Shown in pieces: positions 9,601 to 18,358 of a DNA stretch of 64,000 nt. Position numbers and translations under genes: made by a program. Location: contig CANQUD010000003.1 in the NCBI GenBank assembly GCA_947626935.1, positions 1-64,000 on the forward strand. The letters are read 5' to 3'. The DNA is from an uncultured Clostridia bacterium (GTDB taxonomy: Bacteria; Bacillota; Clostridia; Christensenellales; Borkfalkiaceae). Position 1 is the first letter of the stretch; each line of letters begins with the position of its first letter. The notes beneath the pieces are model-generated. The model had not been told where the DNA came from. It did no database searches and was given only the letters and a program-made list of their open reading frames with translations.

Positions 9601-11292
9601 GTCAGAGTCAACGGGAACAGCCTTGTCCGCCGCAGCGGCGAGAGGGCTTCGCAGACCTTCCTCGGGGACGATTTCGGCGTCCTCATCCTCGACGGCTACG
9701 ACAACGTCACCTACTATCATTCGAGCGGATTCTCCGCCGTGACGGGGCATCTGACGTACATCGACAGGGCGGACGGGTTCATTCAGGTCCGCTATGACGT
9801 CAGTCTGACGGACGAATATTTTGTGCTCGACACCGTGCACAGCACCTTCTCCCATCCCGCCTATGCGACCGATCCCTACATCTACTATGCGGAAGATCTG
9901 CACGTCATCGCATTCGGCGCGGACGGGCTTGCGCAGATAGACAACAGCACGGGCTGCTACAACATCGTGAACGGCAAGGCGAAGGTCTATATGATGAACC
10001 CGTCCACGGGCGGCTACAACAAGAGCGAATTCCCCGCTCCCACGGGCGCAGACGTCTACACGACGTCGGACAGAACGTACTATCGCTTCAGGGGACAGGG
10101 CGGCGGATATATCGTCCTGAACGGTAAAGTCACGATCAGCGCAGAGGGGTACGATGACGTCGATGCGACGCTCTCCTTCCGTCTGACCAGCTCCTCCGTG
10201 GACGGCGTCGAGGCAAGATTCGCCGTCGGCGGGCAGACGCACACCCTTCTCCTCACCAATCACTACTGGGATCCTCAAGAAGGCAGGGTCATCATCGGCA
10301 TCGCGCTCTATGACGAGCGGGAATACGCCTACTACCCGATCTCCGTCTCCTACATCCCCGCAGGCATCGAGGGAGTCACGGCGAAGTCCTCCTTCCTCGC
10401 AGAGGGCGGTCTCATCTCCACGAGACTGACCGACTATTCGGACGCCTTGGCGCATGAGACGGACGAGACGAGGAAGATCAGTACCCTTACCGAAAACTAT
10501 GTCGGCTTCGGACCCTATCTTCTGACGGAAAAGTCCCTCTCGGGCGAACTCTACTGCGGCTCGACGACGTTCACCTTCACGAACGCACCCATTCTCGAGA
10601 TCTATTCGAGTCCCGCCGAAAATCTTTACCGCTATCTCGCGAAATTCACCGACAAGACGACGAACAAGCAGTATGCGGTCATCTATGAGAAGGAGATCGA
10701 CGGCTACTACACCCTCTATCAGGTCGTCTACTATGACGAAGTCGAGGGGAACGGGTACACCGTCGGCGTCGGCAGATATTTCTACAGCAACGAGGGCTAC
10801 GAATTCATCGTCGCATACAAGCAGGGCGAATTGAGCAACGTCCAGCTCTTCCAGAACGGCAAGATCATTCCCGCCTTCAACACCGTCGCGAATCCCCGCG
10901 AGAACACCGCGTGGATGATCCCGCAGGACGTCGACGACACCCGCCACGGCTGGTTCTTCTCTGTCACGATGGGAGAGAACGGTCCCACGGCTGTCACCGT
11001 CACGGAGTACAACTTCGTGCAGGGTCTGACGGAAGAGGGGACGGAAGCCGCCTATACGAACTTCTTCATCGACAAGACAGACCCGAGCAAGATCATGCTC
11101 GTCGCGTACATGGCGTATGTGGACGGAACGGTCACGTTCATGGATATCAAGTCGGTGACGCATACGGACGGGACGTACGTCTGGGTCGTCACGGCAATGG
11201 ACGATCAAGTGTACACCGTCACCGTTCAGCTCGGCGACGACGGCAGACCTCTCGAGAACAATAACGGAGACTGGCTCATCGTTGTGACCTAA
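6646..11292 (+). CDS. Giant (1548 aa) repeat-rich lipoprotein with InlB B-repeat-like (Flg_new-type) segment
   Basis: Lipobox FAASC; FAGWSSRADGNVDYQPGADVSVEGKLTLYAVW matches the B-repeat pattern; recurrent LDGYG/LDGF motifs. Confidence 0.75.
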   Translation: MKSLRKVLLILFSALFAVSVGLFAASCGEENSGGTAEKVGYTVEVYLGTNGSYQKSDTDSFTGEDEVGKRVTVTPPSIDGYAYNADHEDGVDTRILSENEAENVFSLYYDSTAPAVVSYIEYAPNPPAGLPQGTAVRGSVPSTIAENGVAKAAENGFSITGYRFAGWSSRADGNVDYQPGADVSVEGKLTLYAVWDRGYTDRFGGTDYIFLPRNEQGVAILSRGGVEFRGTYTGDTFTFKNNSGDVLLEGRTFGTQFCYRRDDIAGTFYAYNTYYTPEGSADPLNRTETLVVDAYGNATHTYVGDNGVTVSDTGTIIYNEPTDEYLFTADVTGDGFVYSLGVLAGEDEFDTSDDIYVFSTTNGEGGQYYEFITPDGTSGNLGGSQIVLDGYGGFLLDYDWLTGYYNVEWVYDNGFGMYMYRINAILIDEFGIYGDAGSEIEMHFYTLPLNSNIYGYVMARGERGTYTQGGMTLTLDGFGVLPDSALYTDGSGRMIHGNYTISASPRQTGTFIDFSETDELGAPTGTKYTFLVNDGSFTEVDEEGEGSFKEYIYLHDGALEFQPLLVLYNENYTEGGEVLGKKAEYWCYPDASSDTLELAATGYVTEERLKGGNRAVMRTWHKVSEETGYEDEVADNIVMLLDETVDANYVLRDVYFTFEKDGKKEYTVLTDSEGSGAELWYHNVGTNTLGSLFIDGDGNCYAGGFTVDRTNYYFGTVGYFIYYATDLSTQFIYMDLDLDASGNPVSFTLLPPNGAEEIGMLLVTNTGTVNTDATILRRGNDQALYSPTGDFENANAFTRGVLEYQETTDAGDEVYAFISDAGVEMFRFINYYYNYVELGGVTRVLVYHIFNEKVHGTYSGDGTLVLDGYRGATYTDPAGVEHLGYYRLSSDSEAVYFDGSDWGDSQYLFKLDGSTFEMLDGIYGAYAFNINGADYTFTFDGKGTVTATLRNQLQGTGLYTVSILPSGTTELEILIELPDGIETFIVRVNGNSLVRRSGERASQTFLGDDFGVLILDGYDNVTYYHSSGFSAVTGHLTYIDRADGFIQVRYDVSLTDEYFVLDTVHSTFSHPAYATDPYIYYAEDLHVIAFGADGLAQIDNSTGCYNIVNGKAKVYMMNPSTGGYNKSEFPAPTGADVYTTSDRTYYRFRGQGGGYIVLNGKVTISAEGYDDVDATLSFRLTSSSVDGVEARFAVGGQTHTLLLTNHYWDPQEGRVIIGIALYDEREYAYYPISVSYIPAGIEGVTAKSSFLAEGGLISTRLTDYSDALAHETDETRKISTLTENYVGFGPYLLTEKSLSGELYCGSTTFTFTNAPILEIYSSPAENLYRYLAKFTDKTTNKQYAVIYEKEIDGYYTLYQVVYYDEVEGNGYTVGVGRYFYSNEGYEFIVAYKQGELSNVQLFQNGKIIPAFNTVANPRENTAWMIPQDVDDTRHGWFFSVTMGENGPTAVTVTEYNFVQGLTEEGTEAAYTNFFIDKTDPSKIMLVAYMAYVDGTVTFMDIKSVTHTDGTYVWVVTAMDDQVYTVTVQLGDDGRPLENNNGDWLIVVT

Positions 11293-11302
11293 GGAGAAAA
11301 CT

Positions 11303-12100
11303 ATGAAGCATCGGGTACCGATACGGTTCTGGTACGGCATCTTTCTTGCCGTATTTACCGCAGTGCTCGCAATCGTGCTCATCGTGACGGCGTCATCCAT
11401 CTACTACGCCGATCCCGAAGGAGAACCCTACAGCCGCGCCCTTGTCGGGGAGCGGCTTCTCCCGTTGATCGCGCCCATCGTCCTTTACGTCGTCGCGGTC
11501 ATCGCGGGGGGCGTTCTCTCCTACGTGTTCCCGTCCGAAAGGAAGGACAAGGCGGGACGGGATGTCGCCTATCGCCGTCTCCGCGCCAAACTTCCCCCCC
11601 TCGGGGACGGAGAGGACGACAAAAAATTGAGGACGTTTGAAATTTGGCGGCTCGTCATCTGGGCGGTGTGCGCGGCGTTTTCCCTCGCCGCCGCGATCGT
11701 GACGCTCGTCCTCTTGTGTCGGACGGCAAATTTTTCGGGGATAGATCCCACCGCTGAAATTTTATCGATGCTCCGCATCAGCCTGCCCTTCATCGGGGGT
11801 GCGTTCGGACTCTGCATGGTCGCTTCTCTCTATGAGATCCTGACCTTGAAACCCCGCATGGACTGCGCCGTCCGCATTCTCGCGGCAAGAAGGGGAGAGG
11901 CGGCGGAAGTGTCTCCCGTCGGCGCGGCGGCGGAGCGTGCGCTCGGCGTCGTGCGGTCGGACGCGTTCGTCTGGACGGTCCGCGGCGTCCTTCTCGCTTT
12001 GGGACTTACGCTCCTCATCTTGGGGATCGTGAACGGCGGCGCGGGCGACGTGCTCGGCAAGGCGATCAGAATCTGCTATGAATGCGTCGGGATCGGATAA
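11303..12100 (+). CDS. Integral membrane protein, function unknown
   Basis: 265 aa ORF 10 nt after the upstream gene; several long hydrophobic segments (e.g. IFLAVFTAVLAIVLIVTASSIYY). Confidence 0.7.
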   Translation: MKHRVPIRFWYGIFLAVFTAVLAIVLIVTASSIYYADPEGEPYSRALVGERLLPLIAPIVLYVVAVIAGGVLSYVFPSERKDKAGRDVAYRRLRAKLPPLGDGEDDKKLRTFEIWRLVIWAVCAAFSLAAAIVTLVLLCRTANFSGIDPTAEILSMLRISLPFIGGAFGLCMVASLYEILTLKPRMDCAVRILAARRGEAAEVSPVGAAAERALGVVRSDAFVWTVRGVLLALGLTLLILGIVNGGAGDVLGKAIRICYECVGIG

Positions 12101-12111
12101 GGGGGGGAGAT

Positions 12112-13824
12112 ATGGAAGAAGAGACAAAGACTCCCGTCCCCGAAGAGACGCAGGAGAAGAAAACAAAGAAAAAGAGCCGCCTTCGGGCGTGGTGGCAAAA
12201 TCATAAGCCCACGAAGCGGCGCATCATCCAGCTCTATGCCGCCCTTCTGACAAACGCCAACATCAAGGGCTTTGCGTCGGGACGGATCTACGGCGGCACA
12301 GCGAAATATGCGTGTGTGCCGGGGTTGAATTGCTATTCCTGCCCCGGGGCGGTCGGGGCATGTCCCTTGGGGTCTCTGCAGAATGCCTTGGCGCAGTCGG
12401 GGACCCGTTTCCCCTTCTATGTATTGGGAATTTTGCTGCTCTTCGGCTTGCTGCTCGCAAGGACGATCTGCGGCTTTCTGTGCCCTTTCGGGCTTGTGCA
12501 GGATCTTCTCTACAAGGTCAAGACGCCCAAACTCAAGAAGAGCCGCTTCACCCGCGTGCTCTCCTATCTGAAGTACGTCGTCCTCGTCGTCTTTGTCTTT
12601 GCGCTGCCGACGATCTACGGCGTATTCGCGCACACGGCGCTCCCCGCATTCTGCAAATATATCTGTCCCGCGGGAACACTGGGCGGGGCGGTTGCGCTCC
12701 TCTCGAATGCGGCGAATGAGGGACTGTTCGCGAGCCTGCACGGGCTGTTCACATGGAAATTCTGCCTCATGGTGGGGATCGTCGTCGCCTGTATCTTCAT
12801 CTACCGTGCTTTCTGCCGATTTTTGTGCCCCCTCGGCGCGATCTACGGCTTCTTCAACCGATTCGCGCTCCTCGGCGTCAAGCTCGACAAGAACAAGTGT
12901 ACCGACTGCGGGCTGTGCACCGCCCACTGCAAGATGGATATTCGCCATGTCGGCGACCACGAATGCATCAACTGCGGCGAGTGCATCGACGTCTGTCCCG
13001 CCAAGGCGATCTCGTGGAAGGGGAGCAAGTTTTTCCTGCATCAGAATGCCGTCTATCCCGTCCCCGCACCCGAGACGGAAGAGCGCCCGATCGGAAGTGT
13101 GCTGTCCGTTTTCCCCGTGACGGGCGGGGAAAATGCCGAACAGGCGGAGACCTTGCCCGAAGCTGTCGGGACGAAGCCCGAAGCTGTCGGTTCGGCTCCG
13201 TCGGCGATCGCGCCGAAGGCTGCTCCGAGTCGGAAAGCGCTCCTGCTCCGCATCGCCGCATGGGTCGCGGCGCTTGCCGTTCTCATCTCCGCGCTCGTCT
13301 ATTTCAACGCCTGCGACCGCAGCAAAGAAGGGGGCACGACCCTCGAAGGCGGGAACAAAATCGGCGACATATGTTACGATTTCTCCCTTCCCTGCTATCT
13401 GAAAGAGGGGACGTTCACCCTCTCCGAACACCGCGGCAAGATCATCGTCATCAACTTCTGGGCGACATGGTGCGGCGGGTGCGTTGCCGAACTTCCCGAC
13501 TTCGAGCGCGTGCAGGAAGAGTATGCGGACGAGGTCGAGATTATCGCCGTCCACAGCGCCGACGTGCAGGAAGATGTCGTCAATTACATCGAGCGTCAGA
13601 TCGACGCAAACGACGGGACGCGCACATGGAGCGACTGGAGCCTGACCTTCGTGCAGGACAGCGGCGATGTGTTGGCGAGCGAGACATACGATCTTCTCGG
13701 CGGCTCGAGCGGCTATCCCATGACCGTCATCGTCGACAGAGAGGGGGTCATCCGTTTCTCGCGCGAAGGCTCCGTCTCCTACAACACGCTCAATTCGACG
13801 ATAAAGCTGCTACTTATGGAATAG
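12112..13824 (+). CDS. NapH-like polyferredoxin membrane protein fused to TlpA/thioredoxin-like domain
   Basis: ATG 12112; FLCPFG and FLCPLGAIYGF motifs, CTDCGLCTAHCKMDI and CINCGECIDVCPAKAI 4Fe-4S motifs, then TM and NFWATWCGGCVAELPDF. Confidence 0.85.
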   Translation: MEEETKTPVPEETQEKKTKKKSRLRAWWQNHKPTKRRIIQLYAALLTNANIKGFASGRIYGGTAKYACVPGLNCYSCPGAVGACPLGSLQNALAQSGTRFPFYVLGILLLFGLLLARTICGFLCPFGLVQDLLYKVKTPKLKKSRFTRVLSYLKYVVLVVFVFALPTIYGVFAHTALPAFCKYICPAGTLGGAVALLSNAANEGLFASLHGLFTWKFCLMVGIVVACIFIYRAFCRFLCPLGAIYGFFNRFALLGVKLDKNKCTDCGLCTAHCKMDIRHVGDHECINCGECIDVCPAKAISWKGSKFFLHQNAVYPVPAPETEERPIGSVLSVFPVTGGENAEQAETLPEAVGTKPEAVGSAPSAIAPKAAPSRKALLLRIAAWVAALAVLISALVYFNACDRSKEGGTTLEGGNKIGDICYDFSLPCYLKEGTFTLSEHRGKIIVINFWATWCGGCVAELPDFERVQEEYADEVEIIAVHSADVQEDVVNYIERQIDANDGTRTWSDWSLTFVQDSGDVLASETYDLLGGSSGYPMTVIVDREGVIRFSREGSVSYNTLNSTIKLLLME

Positions 13825-13827
13825 TTT

Positions 13828-14400
13828 CGAACGATTTCTTTTGCTGCGCAAAAGAAATACGTTCGAGCGAACTGACGTTGTGCATCAATTAAGTCACTCC
13901 GAATACGTTATTTGGATTGACATTAAGGTACCTGTAGGGTACCAAATGGGGTGCGCTTTGGCGGGGAGACCCCGCCACGCGCAGGGATTGGGAATACGCC
14001 CCACCCCCTGTCGCGATGCGACATCCTCCTCCCACGGAGGGGGGTTCATGCCCACCCTCTCCATGGGAGGGTGGAGCGGCGCAATTCTGCTCAACAGTCC
14101 AGTGGACTGTGAGCTGCGCCGCGACATGAGGCGTGGCATCGCCGAAGGGCTTTGCGGCGGTCCCTGCCGCCCAAAGGTAGGGGTGTGGGTCACCGCATTC
14201 TCTCGCTGCCCCTTTTAGGGGAAGTCCCCGAGCTCGCGAGGGGAAAGGGGTTTTGAAACCCTTCAGTCTCGCTTCGCTCGACAGCTCCCCTAAACCACCC
14301 CGCAAAAATACTTTGTCTTTTTGCGGGGACCCCGAGGGGCGCCAAGGGGGTACTACGTCATCCCGCCACGTGCAGGGAGTGGCTCTCCGCAATTTCATTC
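13828..14400 (+). repeat. Palindromic repeat island (element A copy 2, module B copy c, module E)
   Basis: CGAACGATTTCTTTTGC tgc GCAAAAGAAATACGTTCG (13828-13865), then GTGCATCAATTAAGTCACTCCGAATACGTTAT; module B hairpin 14076-14122; module E on minus strand about 14200-14347. Confidence 0.85.
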
Positions 14401-14404
14401 CAAC

Positions 14405-14435
14405 AAAAAAATCTCCGCCGAGGCGGAGATTTTTG
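14405..14435. terminator. Bidirectional-type terminator hairpin
   Basis: AAAAAATCTCCGCCgagGCGGAGATTTTT; just 3' of the minus-strand lipoprotein. Confidence 0.7.
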
Positions 14436-14451
14436 TATATGGGGTCTGATT

Positions 14452-15096
14452 TTAGGAGAGTGTGACGGTAAGGGAGCCGCCTTCCGCAGTCATCTTGTAT
14501 TGATTGTTGTCAAAGGTAAATCCCTCGGGCGGGGTGATGTGCACCTCGTATTCGCCCGCCGCGATCTCGAATACAGCGATGCCCGCATCGTTCGTCCGCG
14601 CCGTGTTGCACATGCCCTTGGGACCGCCGCACAGCTGGACGGTGATGCCCGCCGCGGGGGTATTGTCGGGCTTCATCACCGTGACGGTGTAGGAAACCGT
14701 CTCGCCCGTCTCTGCCGCGGGAAGGATCTCGATGGTCACCGAGGGAGTACTCTCCGTGACCGTTTTCTGCGCATAGACGTACTCGCTCAACATGTCGGCG
14801 ATGCGTTCGACGAGGTCGACGGTATACGAACCCTTGTCAAGCTCGAAGGTCGCCTTGCCGTCCGTGAGTTCGCTCTCCGCCGCGACGGTGCCGTCCGCCT
14901 TGGAGAGCCGCGCCTTGACGCCCGTCAGCAGAATGGGATTGTCCTCGCAGGTGACGGTGACCGTATAGGTAACTTTTCCGTCCTCATTCTTTTCGCCGTT
15001 GTCGCTGTTTTCGCCGCATGCGGCGATCGCGAAGAGCGCGGCTGCCGTGCAGACCGCAAGCAGGATCGCTGAAAATTTTCTGAAAAATGCCTTCAT
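14452..15096 (-). CDS. Lipoprotein with prealbumin-like/CnaB-type beta domains (putative)
   Basis: ORF 14452..15144 with likely start MKAFFRKF at 15096; lipobox IAAC; TYTVTVTCEDN..., VSYTVTVMKPDNTPAAGITVQLC. Confidence 0.65.
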   Translation of the reverse strand: MKAFFRKFSAILLAVCTAAALFAIAACGENSDNGEKNEDGKVTYTVTVTCEDNPILLTGVKARLSKADGTVAAESELTDGKATFELDKGSYTVDLVERIADMLSEYVYAQKTVTESTPSVTIEILPAAETGETVSYTVTVMKPDNTPAAGITVQLCGGPKGMCNTARTNDAGIAVFEIAAGEYEVHITPPEGFTFDNNQYKMTAEGGSLTVTLS

Positions 15097-15150
15097 TGTG
15101 ATCTCCTTTTTCTGCATTATAGCATAAAATGTTCTTTTTTCCAAACGATT

Positions 15151-15546
15151 TCACCGCTCCGACAAGAGGTCCTTCAGCGTGAAGCGGGAAAGATATTCAT
15201 GCACCGTCTCGTCAAGTCCTCTCCAGACGGGGAGCGTCGGGCAGGTGTCGGCATGGGGACAGGAGCCGTCCTTGAGACAGCTCGTCACCGAGAAGGAACT
15301 CTCGATCGCCTCGAGGATCTCTGCCAAGGAGTACTCTTGCGGCTCCCGCACGAGCCTGTATCCGCCGTTTTTGCCGCGCGACCCTTCCACAAGCCCCGCC
15401 TTTGCGAGGGCGGTCATGATGTTTTCCGAATATTTATGGGGAATGCCGTTCTGCATCGCGACGTCGCGGAGAGAGGAAAATTCCGTCTTTCCCGCAAGGG
15501 CGAGCATGATGCGGAGCGCGTATTCTCCCCTTGTCGAGACGATCAC
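15151..15546 (-). CDS. Rrf2 family transcriptional regulator (IscR-like)
   Basis: MIVSTRGEYALRIMLALAG start (GTG); HTH with KYSENIMTALAKAGLVEGSRGKNGGYRL; C-x-x-x-x-x-C-P-H-x-x-x-C cluster-type cysteines. Confidence 0.9.
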   Translation of the reverse strand: MIVSTRGEYALRIMLALAGKTEFSSLRDVAMQNGIPHKYSENIMTALAKAGLVEGSRGKNGGYRLVREPQEYSLAEILEAIESSFSVTSCLKDGSCPHADTCPTLPVWRGLDETVHEYLSRFTLKDLLSER

Positions 15547-15983
15547 GATTCGTCCCCGTGTTCGTCATGCCCGTGGTCGAGCGCGGGGAAGTCCTTTTCG
15601 TCATAGGGAATGTTGTGCTTGACATAATAGTCGCGGACAGCTGCCTGCACCGCTTCCTCGGCGAGCACGGAGCAGTGGAGCTTGTGCGCGGGGAGACCGT
15701 CAAGCGCTTCCGTGACGGCTTTGTTGGTCAGAAGCAGGGCTTCCTTGATGGGCTTTCCCTTGATCATCTCCGTCGCCATGGAGCTGGACGCGATGGCGCT
15801 TCCGCAACCGAATGTCTCAAACTTGACGTCCGTCAGAATGCCGTTTTCCACCTTGATGTACATTTTCATGATGTCGCCGCATTTGGCGTTGCCGACTTCG
15901 CCCACGCCGTCGGGATCCTCGATGACGCCGACGTTCCGCGGGTGTCTGAAGTGGTCCATGACCTTTTCGCTGTATAATGACAT
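15543..15983 (-). CDS. nifU: Fe-S cluster assembly scaffold NifU/IscU-like
   Basis: MSLYSEKVMDHFRHPRNVGVIEDPDGVGEVGNAKCGDIMKMYIKVE, FGCGSAIASSSMATE, HCSVLAEEA. Confidence 0.93.
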   Translation of the reverse strand: MSLYSEKVMDHFRHPRNVGVIEDPDGVGEVGNAKCGDIMKMYIKVENGILTDVKFETFGCGSAIASSSMATEMIKGKPIKEALLLTNKAVTEALDGLPAHKLHCSVLAEEAVQAAVRDYYVKHNIPYDEKDFPALDHGHDEHGDES

Positions 15984-16014
15984 GTTGATTCTCCTTTTGA
16001 ATGAAATGGTTCTG

Positions 16015-17208
16015 TTACAAAATGTATTGCCGTTTTCCTTCCTGCAAGTCTCTCCAGACGGGGGACATGTCGCGCAGGTACTGCACGACTTTCGGGACTT
16101 CCCCGATCAGGTAATCGATCTCTTCCTCGGTGTTGTTTTCGTTGATCGTGAGGCGGAGAGACCCGTGCGCCACGTCATGGACTCTGCCGATCGCGAGGAG
16201 CACATGCGAGGGGTCGAGGGACCCCGACGTGCACGCCGAACCCGACGAGGCGGAGATGCCCTTGTCGTCGAGGAGCAGGAGAAGGGATTCCCCCTCGATG
16301 CCCTCGAAACAGAAACTGACATTCCCTGCGAGCCGCTTGACTCTGTCGCCGTTGAGGGCACCGTGGGGGATCTTTTCCAGCCCCGCGATCAGCTTATCAC
16401 GGAGAGCGGTGACCTTTTTCATTGTCTCGGGAAGGGAACCGACGGCTTCCTGCATCGCCACCGTCATGGCGCGGATGGCGGGAAGATCTTCCGTCCCCGC
16501 ACGCTTGCCGCGTTCCTGCGCTCCGCCCTCGATGAGGGAATAGACGGGGGATCCTTGCCTTGCATAGAGGACGCCGATCCCCTTGGGACCGCCGAATTTA
16601 TGGGCGGAGAGGGCGAGATAGTCACAGCCGATCTTTCCGACGTTCACTTCCATGTGCCCGACCGCCTGCACGGCGTCGGTGTGGAAGAGAACTTTCTTCT
16701 CCCTGCACAGCTTTCCGATCTCCTCGACAGGCTGGATCGTGCCGATCTCGTTGTTCGCAAGCATCACGGAGACGAGGCAGACGTTCTCGTCGAGCGCCTC
16801 TTCAAGGTCCTTGACTTTGACGATGCCGTCCGTCCCGACGGGGAGCAGGACAACTTCAAAGCCTTCCTTCTGGAGCTTCTTGAGGGTGTGCAGGACGGCG
16901 TGATGCTCGATGGCGGTGGAGACGATCTTTGTCTTGCCGCGGAGCTTCCCGAGACGGGCGGCGGAGAGAATGGCTTGGTTGTCTGCCTCGCTCCCGCCCG
17001 AGGTGAAGAGGATCTCCTTGGGCTGTGCACCGAGAAGGGAAGCGATCGACGCCCTGCATTCCTCGAGAAGGGACTTCGCTTCCTGCCCCGCAGAGTGCAG
17101 GGAAGAGGGGTTGCCGTAGATCATTTGCGCGGTTTCCGCATAGGCTTTGACGGCGCTGTCGCGCATCTTCGTCGTCGCCGCATTGTCAGCATAAACGTTC
17201 ATAATCAT
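16015..17208 (-). CDS. nifS: Cysteine desulfurase NifS/IscS family
   Basis: YADNAATTKM, FTSGGSEADNQAI, SAHKFGGPKGIGVLY, SSGSACTSGS. Confidence 0.95.
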   Translation of the reverse strand: MIMNVYADNAATTKMRDSAVKAYAETAQMIYGNPSSLHSAGQEAKSLLEECRASIASLLGAQPKEILFTSGGSEADNQAILSAARLGKLRGKTKIVSTAIEHHAVLHTLKKLQKEGFEVVLLPVGTDGIVKVKDLEEALDENVCLVSVMLANNEIGTIQPVEEIGKLCREKKVLFHTDAVQAVGHMEVNVGKIGCDYLALSAHKFGGPKGIGVLYARQGSPVYSLIEGGAQERGKRAGTEDLPAIRAMTVAMQEAVGSLPETMKKVTALRDKLIAGLEKIPHGALNGDRVKRLAGNVSFCFEGIEGESLLLLLDDKGISASSGSACTSGSLDPSHVLLAIGRVHDVAHGSLRLTINENNTEEEIDYLIGEVPKVVQYLRDMSPVWRDLQEGKRQYIL

Positions 17209-17212
17209 ATTT

Positions 17213-17259
17213 CCTACTTATTTTGTAGGTATTATAGCACAGTGATACGCAAGTGTCAA
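17213..17259 (-). promoter_or_regulatory. Consensus promoter of nifS-nifU-rrf2 with overlapping dyad (candidate Rrf2/IscR operator)
   Basis: Minus strand TTGACA (17259-17254) - 17 nt - TATAAT (17236-17231), then dyad CCTAC-aaaataa-GTAGG (17229-17213). Confidence 0.7.
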
Positions 17260-17289
17260 GGAAAAAATCAAAAATAAAAAAATGTGGTG

Positions 17290-17900
17290 AAGATAAGAGC
17301 CTGCCCTCTACGGGGTGGAGAGGGTAGAGCCTACCCCTTCGGGGGGGAGTGGCGCAATTCTGCTCAACAGCCCAGTGGGCTGTGAGCTGCGCCGCGACAG
17401 GAGCGCTGGCAGGCGCAGACCGCCCGCATTCTATTTCTTTCGAAGGGCGGCACGAGCGGCATCGCCGCGAAGTACGGGCTTTGCGGCGGTCCCTGCCGCC
17501 CAAAGAGGCTCCGCCGAAGGCGGTGGTGGGGGGGATAACGCCTTATTCCTCTTGTCGCCCCTCGGGGTCCCCGCAAAAAGACAACGTATTTTTGCGGGGT
17601 GGTTTAGGGGAGATGTCGAGGCGTAGCCGAGACAGAGGGGTTTAACCCCTTTGGCTCACTGCGTTCGCCACTTCCCCTACAGGGGCAGCGAGACCCCCCA
17701 TTCGTCACGGCTTCGCCGTGCCACCTGTCTCATGCGGGTAGAGACCCGCATTCGGTCACCGCTCGCACGAGACAATGCGCTCGCTTCTGTCGCAACGCGC
17801 GAAAAGTTCACTGGACTTTTCGCAGAATGCGTTGCTCCACCCCCGCTGGGGGTCAGGTCTCGCTACCACTTTTAGGGGAAAAGGGTTTCAAGTTACGGCG
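17290..17900 (+). repeat. Palindromic repeat island (module B copy d, module E with nested hairpin, module G)
   Basis: Module B 17349-17395; E from about 17549 to 17692 with CCCCGCAAAAAgacaacgtaTTTTTGCGGGG in the loop; module G stem ATGCGGGTagagACCCGCAT 17732-17751. Confidence 0.85.
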
Positions 17901-17913
17901 GCAGGTCATCATC

Positions 17914-17943
17914 AAAAAAAGAGAGACGTAATGTCTCTCTTTT
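17914..17943 (-). terminator. Terminator downstream of rpsR
   Basis: AAAAAAAGAGAGACgtaatGTCTCTCTTTT. Confidence 0.75.
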
Positions 17944-17962
17944 CGATACCCATTGATGTTTT

Positions 17963-18325
17963 TTAGTCTGCCTTGAAGGGGAGCAGGCAAGCGACGCGGG
18001 CGCGTTTGATCGCGAGGGCGACCTCTCTCTGGTGCTTCGCGCAGGTGCCCGTCATGCGGCGGGGCAGGATCTTTCCGCCCTCGCTGATGAACTTCTTCAG
18101 CTTGTTGACTTCCTTGTAGTCGATGGTGCTCTTTTCCTGGCAGAAGAGGCAGACCTTTTTGAAGTTGGGCTTCTTGAAGCCGCGCTTCGCGGGACGGTCG
18201 CCCTTGTCGCGTTCGCGGCGAGGCTCGGTCGTCTCCTTGATCTCCTCCTTGACTTCGGCTTCCGCGGATTCCTCGGTTTCCGCTACGGGTTCTGCGGGAG
18301 TCGTCAGCTCTTCCTTCTCTTCCAT
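17963..18325 (-). CDS. rpsR: 30S ribosomal protein S18 with acidic N-terminal extension
   Basis: [61 protein letters not shown]. Confidence 0.95.
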   Translation of the reverse strand: MEEKEELTTPAEPVAETEESAEAEVKEEIKETTEPRRERDKGDRPAKRGFKKPNFKKVCLFCQEKSTIDYKEVNKLKKFISEGGKILPRRMTGTCAKHQREVALAIKRARVACLLPFKAD

Positions 18326-18358
18326 GATGAATTCTCCTTGATTTTGATTTGGGGGACG

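Noticed and set aside
8419-11400. 993-aa minus-strand ORF opposite the 1548-aa lipoprotein
   Set aside because: Antisense shadow ORF produced by codon bias.
13889-14398. Small ORFs in the 13.8-14.4 kb island
   Set aside because: Repeat-derived translations of modules A, B and E.
15682-17277. 531-aa plus-strand ORF over nifS/nifU
   Set aside because: Antisense to clearly recognised iron-sulfur genes.
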